Assembly (NCBI GenBank): GCA_947629795.1
Contig: CANRFC010000011.1
Location: 1 to 64,000 of the forward strand
Origin: an uncultured Oscillospiraceae bacterium
Lineage (GTDB): Bacteria; Bacillota; Clostridia; Oscillospirales; Oscillospiraceae
DNA length: 64,000 nt
Direction of reading: 5' to 3'
Shown here: piece by piece, positions 18,818 to 29,311 of the stretch
Layout of the letters: the number at the start of each line of letters is the position of its first letter
Position numbering within the stretch: the first letter of the stretch is position 1
Program-made: the position numbers and the translations under genes
Notes under the pieces: model-generated
Told to the model about the DNA's origin: nothing
Database searches by the model: none
What the model saw: only the letters and a program-made list of their open reading frames with translations

Positions 18818-19087
18818 ATGCGCGCCATTGTCACCGTCATCGGAAAAGACACTGTGGGCATCATCGCCCGGGTGTGCACTCTGCTCTCGGAGCGGGGGAT
18901 CAACGTGCTGGACATCAGCCAGACCGTACTCCAGGAGTATTTTACCATGATCATGCTGGTGGACACCGCCGGCTCCACGGTGCCCTTTGCCCAACTGGTG
19001 AAGGAACTGGAGGAGGAGGGCAAGGCCCACGCCCTGGTCATCCATACCCAGCGGGAGGACATCTTTAACGCCATGCACCGGATCTGA
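18818..19087 (+). CDS. ACT-domain protein, UPF0237 family
   Basis: MRAIVTVIGKDTVGIIARVCTLLSERGINVLDISQTVLQEYFTMIMLVDTAGSTVPFAQLVKELEEEGKAHALVIHTQREDIFNAMHRI. Confidence 0.93.
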   Translation: MRAIVTVIGKDTVGIIARVCTLLSERGINVLDISQTVLQEYFTMIMLVDTAGSTVPFAQLVKELEEEGKAHALVIHTQREDIFNAMHRI

Positions 19088-19196
19088 AGCGGGACCCGGC
19101 GCAGGACCGGAACTGCGGCCCGGGGCAGGCTCCTTTCCGCGGGCGGCGGAGATCCGGCCTGTGCCCTGCCCGCAGGGCTCTGCGGCAGCAATACGT

Positions 19197-19229
19197 CAGC
19201 GGCCGGCACGTGCATCGTGCCGGCCGCTG
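19197..19229 (+). terminator. Terminator after the ACT gene; arms recur at 23057-23091
   Basis: CAGCGGCCGGCACG-tgcat-CGTGCCGGCCGCTG followed by TATTTTTTT. Confidence 0.85.
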
Positions 19230-19269
19230 TATTTTTTTCAGGTCCGCTTCTGAGACGGCCACAAGGGCG

Positions 19270-22200
19270 TCACAGGTATTTTTTCAGTGCCGCGCCCAGG
19301 GCGTCGAAGTCGATGGGCTTGGCCAGGTGCTCGTTCATGCCGGCGGCCTTGGCGGCCTGAATGTCCTCCACAAAGGCGTTGGCGGTCATGGCGAAGATGG
19401 GGATCCGCAGCGCGTCAGGATGTCCCAGCGCGCGGATGGCCGCGGCGGCGTCATAGCCGTTCATGACGGGCATCTGGATGTCCATCAGAATCAGGCTGTA
19501 ATAGCCGCTCTCGGAGGAGGAGAACATATCCACGGCGATCTGGCCGTTTTCGGCCTCCTCCACGGCGAGCCCGGCCATCTCCAGGACCTCCCGCGCGATC
19601 TCCCGGTTCAGGTCGTTGTCCTCCACCAGAAGGACCCGGTGCCCGGAGAAGTCATGCTGCAAAAGGGAATCCAGAGGGGAGGTCTGACCGGGCGCCTCCG
19701 GGGTCTCGTTTTTCAGGGACTTGAACGTCCGGACCAGCCCGGATTTGAATACGGGCTTGCTCAGGAAGGCGTCTACGCCGGCGGCCCGGGCCTCCAGCTC
19801 GATGTCGGACCAGTCATAGGCCGAGAGGATGATGATGGGAAGGGTGTCGCCCACCAGCCGCTTGATGGCCTTGGCGGTCTCCAGCCCGTCCATGCCGGGC
19901 ATCTGCCAGTCCAGGACGGCGGCGTAGAACGGCAGGGCCGTATTCATGGCCCGCCGGACCGCCGCGACGGCATCCTGGCCGGAGGAGCAGCCCTCGCTGC
20001 GCATCCCGATCTCGTCCAGCATGGCGCACAGGGACTGGCAGGCGCAGTCATCGTCATCCACCACCAGCACCGAGAGGTCGGCCAGCTCGGAGGTATCCTC
20101 GTCCTGCACATCCTGGACCCGCAGGTAGATGGTCACGGTGAATTTGGAGCCCTTGCCCAGCTGGCTTTCCACGGTGATGTTGCCGTTCATCATATGGACG
20201 ATGTTCTGGGCGATGGCCATGCCCAGGCCGGTGCCCTGGATCTTGCTGGTGCGCAGGTCCTCCGCCCGGCTGAAGGGCTCGAAAATGTGGGTCAGATACT
20301 CCTCGGACATTCCGATGCCGTTGTCCTCGACGATGAATTCATAGCAGGCCGTGGAGCTTGTGGGCACCGCCTGCTCCCGGACGGTGACGCTGATCTCGCC
20401 GCCGTCGGGGGTGTACTTTACGGCGTTGCTCATGAGGTTCAGGAAGACCTGCTGGATGCGCAGGCTGTCGCCGATCACATCCTCGTGCCGGATGTCCTGG
20501 ATGTGGACGTGGAGATGGTGCTTGTGGGCCTGGACCTGGGGCTGGATCATCTGGATCATGCTGCTCATCAGGTCGGACAGGCTGAACCCCTCCGAGGCCA
20601 GGCTGATGGTGCCGGATTCCACCTTGCTCATGTCCAGGACCTCGTTGATGAGGCCCAGCAGGTGCCGGCTGGAGGAGGAGATCTTGCCCAGAGCGTCCCG
20701 CACCCGGTCGGGGTCATCGACGTGGGCGGCGGCGATGGCGGTCATGCCGATGATGGCGTTCATGGGGGTGCGGATGTCGTGGGACATTTTTGACATGAAG
20801 TCGGACTTGGCGGCGCTGGCCCGGTTGGCGGCCTCCAGAGCGTCCTGGAGAAGCTGCTTCTGGGTCTGCTCCTCGTGGACGGCCTCATCCACACAGCGGA
20901 TGCCCAGGACCATCACGTGCTCCTGATCGCTCTCGCTCACGTCCACGAAGTGCATCTCAAAGAACTCCTGATCCCGGTGGTTGGGAAGGATGCGGTAACG
21001 GATAATGAAGCCCTTTTCCTCCCGGAACCGGGAGATGACCGCCTGGGGCTCACACAGTTCCAGCAGAGGCTCCCTGGTATCCGGCTGCACATAGGTGTCG
21101 AGGAAGCGCTGCATGGCCTCGGAGTACCGGTGAACGGGGGAGACGTCCGCGCCCGGGGCATCCCGCAGCCCCTTCTCCTGCCGGACCGCCGTGCTTTGAT
21201 CCCGGTCCAGGTCCACGTAATAGATCACCGCGTAGTCCTGGCTGAGGGCCGCCAGGATCTGCAGCTGAGACTTTTCCCGCTTTTGAACGGCCTCCTCCGC
21301 GGCCCGCTGCCGCCGGCGGGTGAGCCAGATCAGCATGAAGATGATGACAAGGGCCAGAACGGAGATGGACACGGCGGTGAGCACCAGCCGTGAGGCATAC
21401 AGCTGGTCGGTCAGGGTGTAGGAGTCATAGGGCATGTTGAGGTAGCTGCTGATGATGGAATCGGTGCGGTCGGAGGGGAGCTGCTTGATGGCCTTGCTGA
21501 CGATGGTGAACTTGGGGTCGTCCGGCTCCATCGTCGAGACCAGTCCCACCGCGGAGGGGGACTGGAAATCCTGCCACTGGATCAGATTGGAAAAGCGGTC
21601 ATTCTTGGATTGATAGTTGAATTCCAGATTGTTGACCAGGGTCGCGTCGGCTTCACCGTGGGCCACGGCCAGCAGGCATTGACGCACGTTGGTGTAGTAT
21701 TGGACCTCGATCTCCGTGTGCAGGAGCCCCGGCAGAGACTCCGTCCAGTAGGAGCGGCCCTGGGTCAGCGCGATCACCGGGGTGTCCAGGGCGTCAAACA
21801 CACAGTTGCGCCGCATGATGAGGATATTGTCATAGTCCAGGACCGCGCCGGTGGAGTGGAGCTCATGGTCCTGACGGACAAAATTCTCCGAAGAGCCGAT
21901 GTAGAAGTCGAGCTCACCGCGCTGCAGCAGATCCTTCCAGTTCTGGGAGCGGTCGATGGGACGCAGGGTCAGGTTCAGACCGGAAATGTCCCGGAGGGAC
22001 TCCAGAAGCCGCACATAGATCCCGCCGTAAGTCCCGTCCTTCTGGACGTAGGCAAGGGGTTCGGTCTCCTCATAAAAGCCCACCACGATCTCAGGGTCCG
22101 AAGAGGCAAAGGCACGCTCCTCCTCCGTCAGCGCCAGGGCGTTGGTATTGCTGCCCACAAGGCATTTCTGGGCGGTCGCTGCCGCCAGCTCAGGCTCGGT

Positions 22201-22920
22201 GGTGATGAGCTGCTGCATTCCGTGGTTCAGTTCCTCGAGCAGCTCCGCATTGCCCGCTTTGACGGTATAATAGAAGGGGGAGGCGTCCAATACGGACAGC
22301 AGCACCGTATCGGGGATCTGCGTGGAGGAACTGATCAGAAGCATATCGATCTGATCCGCTTCCAGCGCCGGGAGCATTTCCTCCAAAGAAGCCAGATAGA
22401 CGGGGGTATAGGTAAAGCCGTGGGCCGCGGCGAAATCGACCAGGGCCTGTTCGTTGGCGGAATTGGGGGATACCGCGATGCGGGCGCCGTTGAAGGCGCT
22501 GAAATCCTCATAGCCATAGCCGGTGTCAGCCCGGGCAAACAGGCCAAAGGAGGTATACCCGCCCACCAGCGTGGAGAAGTCCATGGTCTCATCCCGCTCC
22601 GGCATATAGTTGGTGGGAAAGAGGATATCCAGCTCGCCGCTCTCCAGCATGCCCACTGCGTCGGACCAGGTGCACTCGACGTACTCATAGGTCCAGTTGT
22701 TGATCTGGGCCAGAGCGTCGAGATAGTCGGTACAATACCCTGTGGGGCTGCCGTCTTCGTCCAGGCGGAGCAGATCATTGATCCCGCAGGGGATCCGGAC
22801 GGTCCGCGCCTCTGCCCGCACCGCCATGGCATCCAGGCCGGGAACGGTACAGAGACAAAGCGCCGCTGCCGTCAGCCAAAGGGCCGCGCGCCGTATGTAC
22901 GATTTTGCTGCCTGTTTCAT
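19270..22920 (-). CDS. BvgS/EvgS-like hybrid sensor kinase: two periplasmic SBP_bac_3 domains, TM, HisKA/HATPase, two REC domains
   Basis: MKQAAKSYIRRAALWLTAAALCL...GYCTDYLDALAQINNWTYEYVECTWSDAVGMLESGELDILFP...KSDFMSKMSHDIRTPMNAIIGMTAIAAAH...VLLVEDNDLNREIAREVLEMAG. Confidence 0.93.
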   Translation of the reverse strand: MKQAAKSYIRRAALWLTAAALCLCTVPGLDAMAVRAEARTVRIPCGINDLLRLDEDGSPTGYCTDYLDALAQINNWTYEYVECTWSDAVGMLESGELDILFPTNYMPERDETMDFSTLVGGYTSFGLFARADTGYGYEDFSAFNGARIAVSPNSANEQALVDFAAAHGFTYTPVYLASLEEMLPALEADQIDMLLISSSTQIPDTVLLSVLDASPFYYTVKAGNAELLEELNHGMQQLITTEPELAAATAQKCLVGSNTNALALTEEERAFASSDPEIVVGFYEETEPLAYVQKDGTYGGIYVRLLESLRDISGLNLTLRPIDRSQNWKDLLQRGELDFYIGSSENFVRQDHELHSTGAVLDYDNILIMRRNCVFDALDTPVIALTQGRSYWTESLPGLLHTEIEVQYYTNVRQCLLAVAHGEADATLVNNLEFNYQSKNDRFSNLIQWQDFQSPSAVGLVSTMEPDDPKFTIVSKAIKQLPSDRTDSIISSYLNMPYDSYTLTDQLYASRLVLTAVSISVLALVIIFMLIWLTRRRQRAAEEAVQKREKSQLQILAALSQDYAVIYYVDLDRDQSTAVRQEKGLRDAPGADVSPVHRYSEAMQRFLDTYVQPDTREPLLELCEPQAVISRFREEKGFIIRYRILPNHRDQEFFEMHFVDVSESDQEHVMVLGIRCVDEAVHEEQTQKQLLQDALEAANRASAAKSDFMSKMSHDIRTPMNAIIGMTAIAAAHVDDPDRVRDALGKISSSSRHLLGLINEVLDMSKVESGTISLASEGFSLSDLMSSMIQMIQPQVQAHKHHLHVHIQDIRHEDVIGDSLRIQQVFLNLMSNAVKYTPDGGEISVTVREQAVPTSSTACYEFIVEDNGIGMSEEYLTHIFEPFSRAEDLRTSKIQGTGLGMAIAQNIVHMMNGNITVESQLGKGSKFTVTIYLRVQDVQDEDTSELADLSVLVVDDDDCACQSLCAMLDEIGMRSEGCSSGQDAVAAVRRAMNTALPFYAAVLDWQMPGMDGLETAKAIKRLVGDTLPIIILSAYDWSDIELEARAAGVDAFLSKPVFKSGLVRTFKSLKNETPEAPGQTSPLDSLLQHDFSGHRVLLVEDNDLNREIAREVLEMAGLAVEEAENGQIAVDMFSSSESGYYSLILMDIQMPVMNGYDAAAAIRALGHPDALRIPIFAMTANAFVEDIQAAKAAGMNEHLAKPIDFDALGAALKKYL

Positions 22921-22956
22921 GCTCTGGTCCCCTTGCATTTAAAGTGCATTCGAACT

Positions 22957-22986
22957 ATTATATACCCGATCCGAAAAAATTGTCAA
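22957..22986 (-). promoter_or_regulatory. Consensus sigma-A promoter of the hybrid kinase gene
   Basis: Minus strand TTGACA-18-TATAAT. Confidence 0.75.
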
Positions 22987-23056
22987 TAATTCCCTTCTCA
23001 ATTATCGAACGGGGCAGAGTTTTTTGCTCTTTTGACGAACCGGGCGGAAAAACAGG

Positions 23057-23091
23057 CCGGCGGCCGGCACGTTTTCCGTGCCGGCCGCCGG
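23057..23091 (-). terminator. Terminator of the SLH protein gene; same arms as the 19197 hairpin
   Basis: CCGGCGGCCGGCACG-ttttc-CGTGCCGGCCGCCGG, T5 on the minus strand. Confidence 0.7.
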
Positions 23092-23115
23092 AGGGGTCGG
23101 AGCTTTGTTATGGGG

Positions 23116-26100
23116 TCATTTCAGCTTGAGATAGCGCTCCATGATGGCGGCCACCTGGGCCCGGGTGGCCTGGCCCTGGGGATCCAGAATGCCGTTGCCC
23201 AGTCCCTTGATAAGGCCCGCTTCCACCGCCCAACTCATGGCGTCGGCGGCGAAGGGGGAGAGGCGGTCGGCATCGGTGAAGGCGGACAGGTCGCCGGCGG
23301 TCCCGGGCCGGCCGAAGGCGCGGTAGAGCATGGTGGCCAACTGCTCCCGGGTGATGGCGGCATTGAGGCTGGAGCCGTCGGAGATACCCGTCTCCACCGC
23401 CCAGTCCAGGGCGCCGCCGTACCAGGTCTCGTCATCGGCGGGCTCCACATCCTCCACCCGAGCCAGGACGGTGAGGAGCATGGCCCGGGTCATGGGCTCC
23501 TCGGGGGCAAAGGTCCTCTCGGCGGTGCCCCGGAAGAGCTCCCGGGCGGAGACAAAGTCCACGCTGTCCTTGGCCCAGTGCTCCCCCTCCAGGTCGTCAA
23601 AGGGCTGGGCGTTGTCCACGATCTTCACGGTGGCCGAGCCGTCCAGGGTGAGGGCCACGCCGTCCTCGGTGGGCAGGGAGGTCCTGACGATCTCCTCGGT
23701 GCCGTCGGGGTGGACCAGCACGGCCACGGTGCCGGGGGTGACGTCGGCCACGGGGACCTCCACATCCACCGCCTCCGCGCCCTTGGGGAGGGTGATCTCC
23801 ACCGTGGGGGCGGACGCGGTATCCTGAGCGGCTTCCAGGGCGGGGATGGGCAGGGTCACGGCCTCGCCGCTGTCCTGGGCGGCGGCCATGGCCTGGTCGG
23901 AGAGCTCCACCTGGGCCTGGGTGGCGCCCTCAGCGTCGGTGGTGACGGTGGCGGTGGTGCCGTCAGCCTGCTCAATGTTCGTCTGGCTGGAGCCGTCGGG
24001 CTTTTCCACAGTGGTGGCGGTGGAGCCGTCGGCGGCGGTCTCGGTGGTGGTGACGGTGCCGTCCTTCTGGGTCTCCACCGTGGTGGAGGAGCCGTCGGGC
24101 CGCTCGGTGGTCTCGGTCACGGCGCCCGTCCGGTTGTTGGTGACGGTGGTGGTGACCGAGCCGTCCTCATTCTCCTGGGTGGTGGTCGTGGTGGCGGGCG
24201 AGGAGCTGCCGGAGGAAGAGGAGGGCACGCGGGACACGGTCCACTTGCCCTCGCTCTCGGTGACCCGGTAGCCCGAGGCCACAAAGCTCACCGTCTCTTC
24301 ACCCACAGTGACCTTACTGGGGTCGATGGAGAAGGTCCCGCCGGTGATGGAGATGGAGGCGTCGGGATTTGTTTCATTCGCGGCTTTCTGGATGCCGATC
24401 TCACCGGTAAACGAACCGCCCTGGATCGTTACTGTGCCTTTGGAGGCGTCCGGCTTATTATCGGTCGCATTGTTCGTAAGGGCGAAGGCGTAGCCGGTCG
24501 TAGTGGAACCGTTGCTATTGGGAGAGGTGGCGGCAGGCGTTCCGGAACCGGTAATGTCCGTTTGATCGCCCCTGATGGTCACGTTGGTGAACTTGACCTC
24601 CACGCCGGTCGCGCCGGAGATCTTGCTGTTCTCGATGGTCAATGTCTGCATGCCCTGGGCGCTGTCATCTGCATTGGTCTTGGAGTTGGAGATATACACT
24701 CCGGCTCCATCTTCCGTCGAGTCGGTGATGGTGCTGTTTTTGATGGTAAATGTACCCCCGCCGTAGCTGCCGTTCTGGTAGATGCCAAAGTACTTTGAGG
24801 TGATGGCAGCGCCGTCCAGGTTGACGGTGTTCTTGGGGCCCTGGCACCAAACGCCGATATCCTGGCTCTTGATGGTACCATAGACGTTTATCGTGGCGTG
24901 ACCTTCGTCTGCACTGTTGTTCGTCGCCAGGATCCCACCGCCGGTGGTCTCCAGCGTTGCGTCCTTCTCAACTGTGATGGCGCTGGACTTAAAACCAAAA
25001 ATGCCTGCGTCCGAGCTGTTGGTTGTTTTCAAAGTGCCGTTTTTCAGAGTAAAGGATTTCCCGGGAGAGACGAGGAAAGCGTAATCGGCGCTGGAAGTGA
25101 GGGTATTCCCTCCCAGATCCAAGGTAAGGGACTTCTTTACAGTGATCCGATTTTCGCTGGATATGTTACTTCCCGACAGTTTCACGCTGGCGCCCTCGGT
25201 GGCGAAGGGCATAAAGCTCATGTCGCTGAACGTCCCGCCGGAGATCTTGATCTTGTCAGCGTTGAGATAGGCGGAGTTCCCGTTCATGGCGGCCAGCACG
25301 CTGCTGCCGCTGCCGCAGGTAAAGGTGCCGCCCTCAATGGTCAGCTCACCCCTGTTCAGGGTGGCGTTCCCGCCGCCGTTCAGGATGCAGTTCTTATCAG
25401 AGATAAAAGTGCCCTTGGTGATATTGGCCACGTTCCAGTTCAGAACAGCCGCCTGGGCCACATTCTTGAATTCGCCGCCGTTGATGGTCAGCTGGCCGTA
25501 GTCGTCATTCTTGATGGTGTTCAGGCCGCCGTTGAAGGTGCCGCCGGCGATGGTGAGAGAGGCGTCCGCTTCATACGCGGGCTCCTTACCAGGCTGCCCG
25601 GCAGTGGAGCCGCTTTGCCAGCCGTTGGCCACCAGACTGGAATACTTTCCGGCCCCATCGGCACCCTGGTTCAACCGTCATGGTGCCGAAGTTTTTCAGG
25701 GTGTAGAAGGAATTCCCGCCGCCGTCAGAAGCGCTCGTGCTGGCTTCCTTGCTGCGGGTGAAGGTGCCGCCGCTCAGAGTGACAGTGCCGCCGGGAGCGT
25801 TGTATACGGCGGCCCTGCCGTTGCTCACGTTGTCCACCTTGCCGGAGCCGGTGACCGTCAGCTTGCCGCCCTTTTCCACCGAAATGGTGTGCTTGCCGGC
25901 CTCGTTGGTCAGGGTGACGCCCGGAGCGATGCTCAGGGTGATGTCCTTGCCGCTGCCGATGGTGATGCTCTCAGTGGCGTTTGCAGTGAGAGAGATGGTG
26001 GTGGCGCCGTTGGCCGCAGTGATCTGCTCCTGCAGGGTCTTGGCCTCCTCTGCCACCACGGCCTCCCCTTCGTCCTTGAGGTCATAGACCTCGGCTTCGC

Positions 26101-26320
26101 CTTCAGTGTCGTCCACGACGACCTCAGCCCCGTCCACGACGCCCTCAGTGCCGTCTACGACGACTTCAGTGTCGTCCACGACGCCTTGAACGCCGTCCTC
26201 GACGACCTCCACGGCCTGGTCTTTTACATCCTCCCCCTCGGTTGCCGCCGCCCCGGTGGGCAGCAAACCCAGGCACATGGTTAACGTAATTCCCAGGGCG
26301 AAATACCTCATTTTGTTCAT
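23116..26320 (-). pseudogene. Large secreted S-layer-homology surface protein, split by an apparent +1 frameshift near 25664-25666
   Basis: N-terminal part 25586-26320 (MNKMRYFALGITLTMCLGLLPTGAAATEGEDV...FGTMTVEPG) continues in another frame as ADGAGKYSSLVANGWQSG... to SLH repeats (MTRAMLLTVLARVEDVEPADDETWYGGALDWAVETGISDG). Confidence 0.8.
26095..26215 (-). repeat. 21-bp (7-aa) tandem repeat in the N-terminal region of the SLH protein
   Basis: VVDDTEV-VVDGTEG-VVDGAEV-VVDDTEG. Confidence 0.8.
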
Positions 26321-26359
26321 AAAATCTTCCATCCTTTCCTTTTTTATCCTTTTTTGGCA

Positions 26360-26377
26360 TTAACTGATTTTAGTTAA
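26360..26377. promoter_or_regulatory. Palindromic candidate operator between the SLH protein and HTH regulator genes
   Basis: TTAACT-GATTTT-AGTTAA in the divergent intergenic region. Confidence 0.4.
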
Positions 26378-26432
26378 TATCATTATAGACTAAATGCAGA
26401 TAATATGCAAGGGGAAAGTGAGGTTTTTTGCG

Positions 26433-26645
26433 ATGATATCCTACGTGCGCCTTTGGGAAACCATGAAGAGACAGGGGGTGACGCAGTACGCGCTGATCAA
26501 GCGCCACCACATCAGCCCCTCCCAGATCACGCGCCTGAAGCGCAACGAGAGCGTGAGCACTCACACCATTGAGGTCTTCTGCCGCATCCTCCATTGCCGG
26601 GTGGAGGACATCATGGAATATGTGGAGGAGGACCGGACGGAATAG
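26433..26645 (+). CDS. Small Cro/CI-type HTH regulator (YozG-like)
   Basis: [70 protein letters not shown]. Confidence 0.9.
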   Translation: MISYVRLWETMKRQGVTQYALIKRHHISPSQITRLKRNESVSTHTIEVFCRILHCRVEDIMEYVEEDRTE

Positions 26646-26647
26646 GA

Positions 26648-26676
26648 AGCAGGGGCGGCCTGAGGGCTGCCCCTGC
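26648..26676 (+). terminator. Hairpin after the HTH gene
   Basis: GCAGGGGCGGC...GCTGCCCCTGC then ATTTCTTCTT. Confidence 0.55.
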
Positions 26677-26755
26677 ATTTCTTCTTGCAACGGCCCGGGG
26701 AAACAGGTATACTATATCCGATATTCCGGCCCAAGACATACAGGAGGGACACACC

Positions 26756-28120
26756 ATGCCCATGTTCAATACATCGGAGATCCTCGATACCATCCATATG
26801 ATCGACCAGCAGCATTTAGACGTGCGCACCATCACCATGGGCATTTCTCTGCTGGACTGCTGTGACCCGGACCCCAAGCGGGCCTGCGGGAAGATTTACG
26901 AGAAGATCGTCCGCTCGGCCCGGGACCTGGTGAAGACCGGGGAGGACATCGAGGCCGAGTTCGGCATCCCCATCGTGAACAAGCGCATCTCGGTGACTCC
27001 CATGGCCCTGGTGGCCGGGGCCAGCGACACCGACGACTATACCCCCTTCGCCGTGGCCCTGGACAAGGCCCGGGCCGAGACCGGGGTGAACTTCATCGGC
27101 GGCTTTTCCGCCCTGGTGCAGAAGGGCATGACCCCTGCCGATGAAACACTCATTCGCTCCATCCCCGCCGCCCTCAGCGAGACCGAGCTGGTCTGCGGCA
27201 GCGTGAACGTGGGCTCCACCAAGGCGGGCATCAACATGGACGCGGTGGCCCTCATGGGCCGCACCGTCAAGGAGCTGGCGGCGCGCACTGCCGACGCCGG
27301 GGGCTTCGGCTGCGCCAAGCTGGTGGTCTTCTGCAACGCCGTGGAGGACAACCCCTTCATGGCCGGGGCCTTCCACGGGGTCTCCGAGGGGGACCGGGTC
27401 ATCAACGTGGGGGTCTCGGGCCCCGGAGTGGTCTACCACGCCCTCCAGAGCGTGAAGGGGGCCCCCTTCGACGTGGTGGCCGAGACCGTGAAGAAGACCG
27501 CCTTCCGCATCACCCGCATGGGCCAGCTGGTGGCCCAGGAGGCCAGCAGAAGGCTGGGGGTGCCCTTCGGCATCGTGGACCTCTCCCTGGCCCCCACTCC
27601 CGCCATCGGGGACTCGGTGGCCCGCATCCTGGAGGAGATGGGCCTGGAGACCTGCGGCACCCACGGCACCACCGCCGCCCTGGCCCTCCTCAACGACGCG
27701 GTGAAGAAGGGGGGCGTCATGGCCTCCTCCAGCGTGGGCGGCCTGTCCGGCGCCTTCATCCCGGTGAGCGAGGATGAGGGCATGATCGCCGCCGCCACCC
27801 GGGGGACCCTGTGCCTGGACAAGCTGGAGGCCATGACCTGCGTGTGCTCGGTGGGTCTGGACATGATCGCCGTCCCCGGGGACACCAGCGCCGAGACCAT
27901 CTCGGCCATCATCGCCGACGAGGCGGCCATCGGCATGGTCAACTCCAAGACCACCGCCGTGCGGCTCATCCCCGCCCCCGGCAGGAAGGTGGGGGACATG
28001 GTGGAGTTCGGCGGGCTGCTGGGCGCGGCCCCGGTGATGCCCGTCCACCCCGAGTCCAGCGCCGCCTTCATCGCCCGGGGCGGCCGCATCCCCGCCCCCA
28101 TGCAGAGCCTGAAAAATTAA
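26756..28120 (+). CDS. PFL family protein (DUF711/UPF0210)
   Basis: [51 protein letters not shown]...; RBS AGGAGGG before ATG. Confidence 0.94.
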   Translation: MPMFNTSEILDTIHMIDQQHLDVRTITMGISLLDCCDPDPKRACGKIYEKIVRSARDLVKTGEDIEAEFGIPIVNKRISVTPMALVAGASDTDDYTPFAVALDKARAETGVNFIGGFSALVQKGMTPADETLIRSIPAALSETELVCGSVNVGSTKAGINMDAVALMGRTVKELAARTADAGGFGCAKLVVFCNAVEDNPFMAGAFHGVSEGDRVINVGVSGPGVVYHALQSVKGAPFDVVAETVKKTAFRITRMGQLVAQEASRRLGVPFGIVDLSLAPTPAIGDSVARILEEMGLETCGTHGTTAALALLNDAVKKGGVMASSSVGGLSGAFIPVSEDEGMIAAATRGTLCLDKLEAMTCVCSVGLDMIAVPGDTSAETISAIIADEAAIGMVNSKTTAVRLIPAPGRKVGDMVEFGGLLGAAPVMPVHPESSAAFIARGGRIPAPMQSLKN

Positions 28121-28184
28121 GCATTCAAAGTCCTGTTTATTGGACTTCATATTTGCTATGCTGCATGAAAAAGGAGGCGCAAAT

Positions 28185-28307
28185 ATGAAGACCATATTCA
28201 AAATTGCATTTTTTCCAGTAAAACTTGCCCTGCATCTGATGGCTTTTCCCATCTCCGTTATGTTCGGATTCTTTTATGGCGTGCTGTTTAAGTACAACAA
28301 GTTTTGA
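28185..28307 (+). CDS. Putative 40-aa hydrophobic small protein
   Basis: MKTIFKIAFFPVKLALHLMAFPISVMFGFFYGVLFKYNKF*; SD AAAGGAGGCG upstream; not in the ORF track. Confidence 0.55.
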   Translation: MKTIFKIAFFPVKLALHLMAFPISVMFGFFYGVLFKYNKF

Positions 28308-28319
28308 GGGGGTGCCGGA

Positions 28320-29285
28320 ATGGCGGGGGGCAAATATGCCGCCCTGGGCAAGCGCCTGGCGGACAGCGGCCTGGAGCGGGTACGGCTGACCTTTGAGGAG
28401 ATGGACGCCCTGTGCGCCCTGCCGGCAACGGCGTACCATGACCGGCCCTTCTGGGCCAACACCTGGGTCAGCGCCCGTGCCCATGCCTGGCTTGGGGCCG
28501 GGTATGTGGTGGATCAAGTGAGCCTGGGCCGCTATGTGGAATTTGTCCGCGACCCGGTGCGGGCAAAGGCCCCCGGCGCGGGACGAAAGGACCGAGCTTC
28601 CGCACCCCCGGCCCCCAAAGCGGGGAAGGGAGCCCGGACGCCCGCTGAGAAAGCGGAGACGCATCCCTATCTGCCCCTTACGGCGGAAAATGTGGAGAAA
28701 GTCCACCGCCTGGCCATGGAAAGCCCCCAGTATGGCGGGAGCTTTGCCTTGCTCCGGGATACGCTGCGCCGCTTCCCGGAGAATACAGACCGGGAATTGG
28801 TGGCCATGAAGATCGCCGTGGTCGATGTCGTCAACTCCACCAACCTGGGGAGGTATCTCCGCTATATCACCCTGGAGGAGCTGGCGGACATCATTCTGGG
28901 CATCCGGGACTTTGATGCGCGCCTGGCCCAGGGGGACCCCGACCTGGTGGGACAGCTTGCCAAAAGCAACGGGAAGATCAACCTGTTCTCCTTTGCCTCC
29001 AAGTATTGTACTTATCACAATGCAGACATCTACGGGCGGGATGACTACTCCATCTTCGACAGTGTTGTGAAGGAAGCGCTGCCCCACTACGTCCCCGGCC
29101 TGAGAGAGGCCGCGGTGGAGAAATGGCGCACGACCTATGACTACGCCGCCTTCAGAGGGTGCATCGACGAGCTCCTGGACCGCAGCGGCATCGCTCTCCC
29201 CGCCCGGCGCCGGAAATTCGACCACTTCCTGTGGTACGCCAACCGGAAACAGGGCCTTGCGGTCGTACAGGGCCCGGAAGACTGA
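28320..29285 (+). CDS. Hypothetical two-part protein; C-terminal half with FASKYCTYHNADIYGRDDYSIFDSVVKEAL motif
   Basis: Intact 321-aa ORF with high coding quality; no confident family assignment by eye. Confidence 0.7.
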   Translation: MAGGKYAALGKRLADSGLERVRLTFEEMDALCALPATAYHDRPFWANTWVSARAHAWLGAGYVVDQVSLGRYVEFVRDPVRAKAPGAGRKDRASAPPAPKAGKGARTPAEKAETHPYLPLTAENVEKVHRLAMESPQYGGSFALLRDTLRRFPENTDRELVAMKIAVVDVVNSTNLGRYLRYITLEELADIILGIRDFDARLAQGDPDLVGQLAKSNGKINLFSFASKYCTYHNADIYGRDDYSIFDSVVKEALPHYVPGLREAAVEKWRTTYDYAAFRGCIDELLDRSGIALPARRRKFDHFLWYANRKQGLAVVQGPED

Positions 29286-29311
29286 GATCTGAGACACAGA
29301 GGTGGGACCAA

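Noticed and set aside
23930-24180. Repetitive DGSxTTT region in the SLH protein
   Set aside because: A low-complexity Thr-rich linker common in surface proteins; coding repeat, not a separate element.
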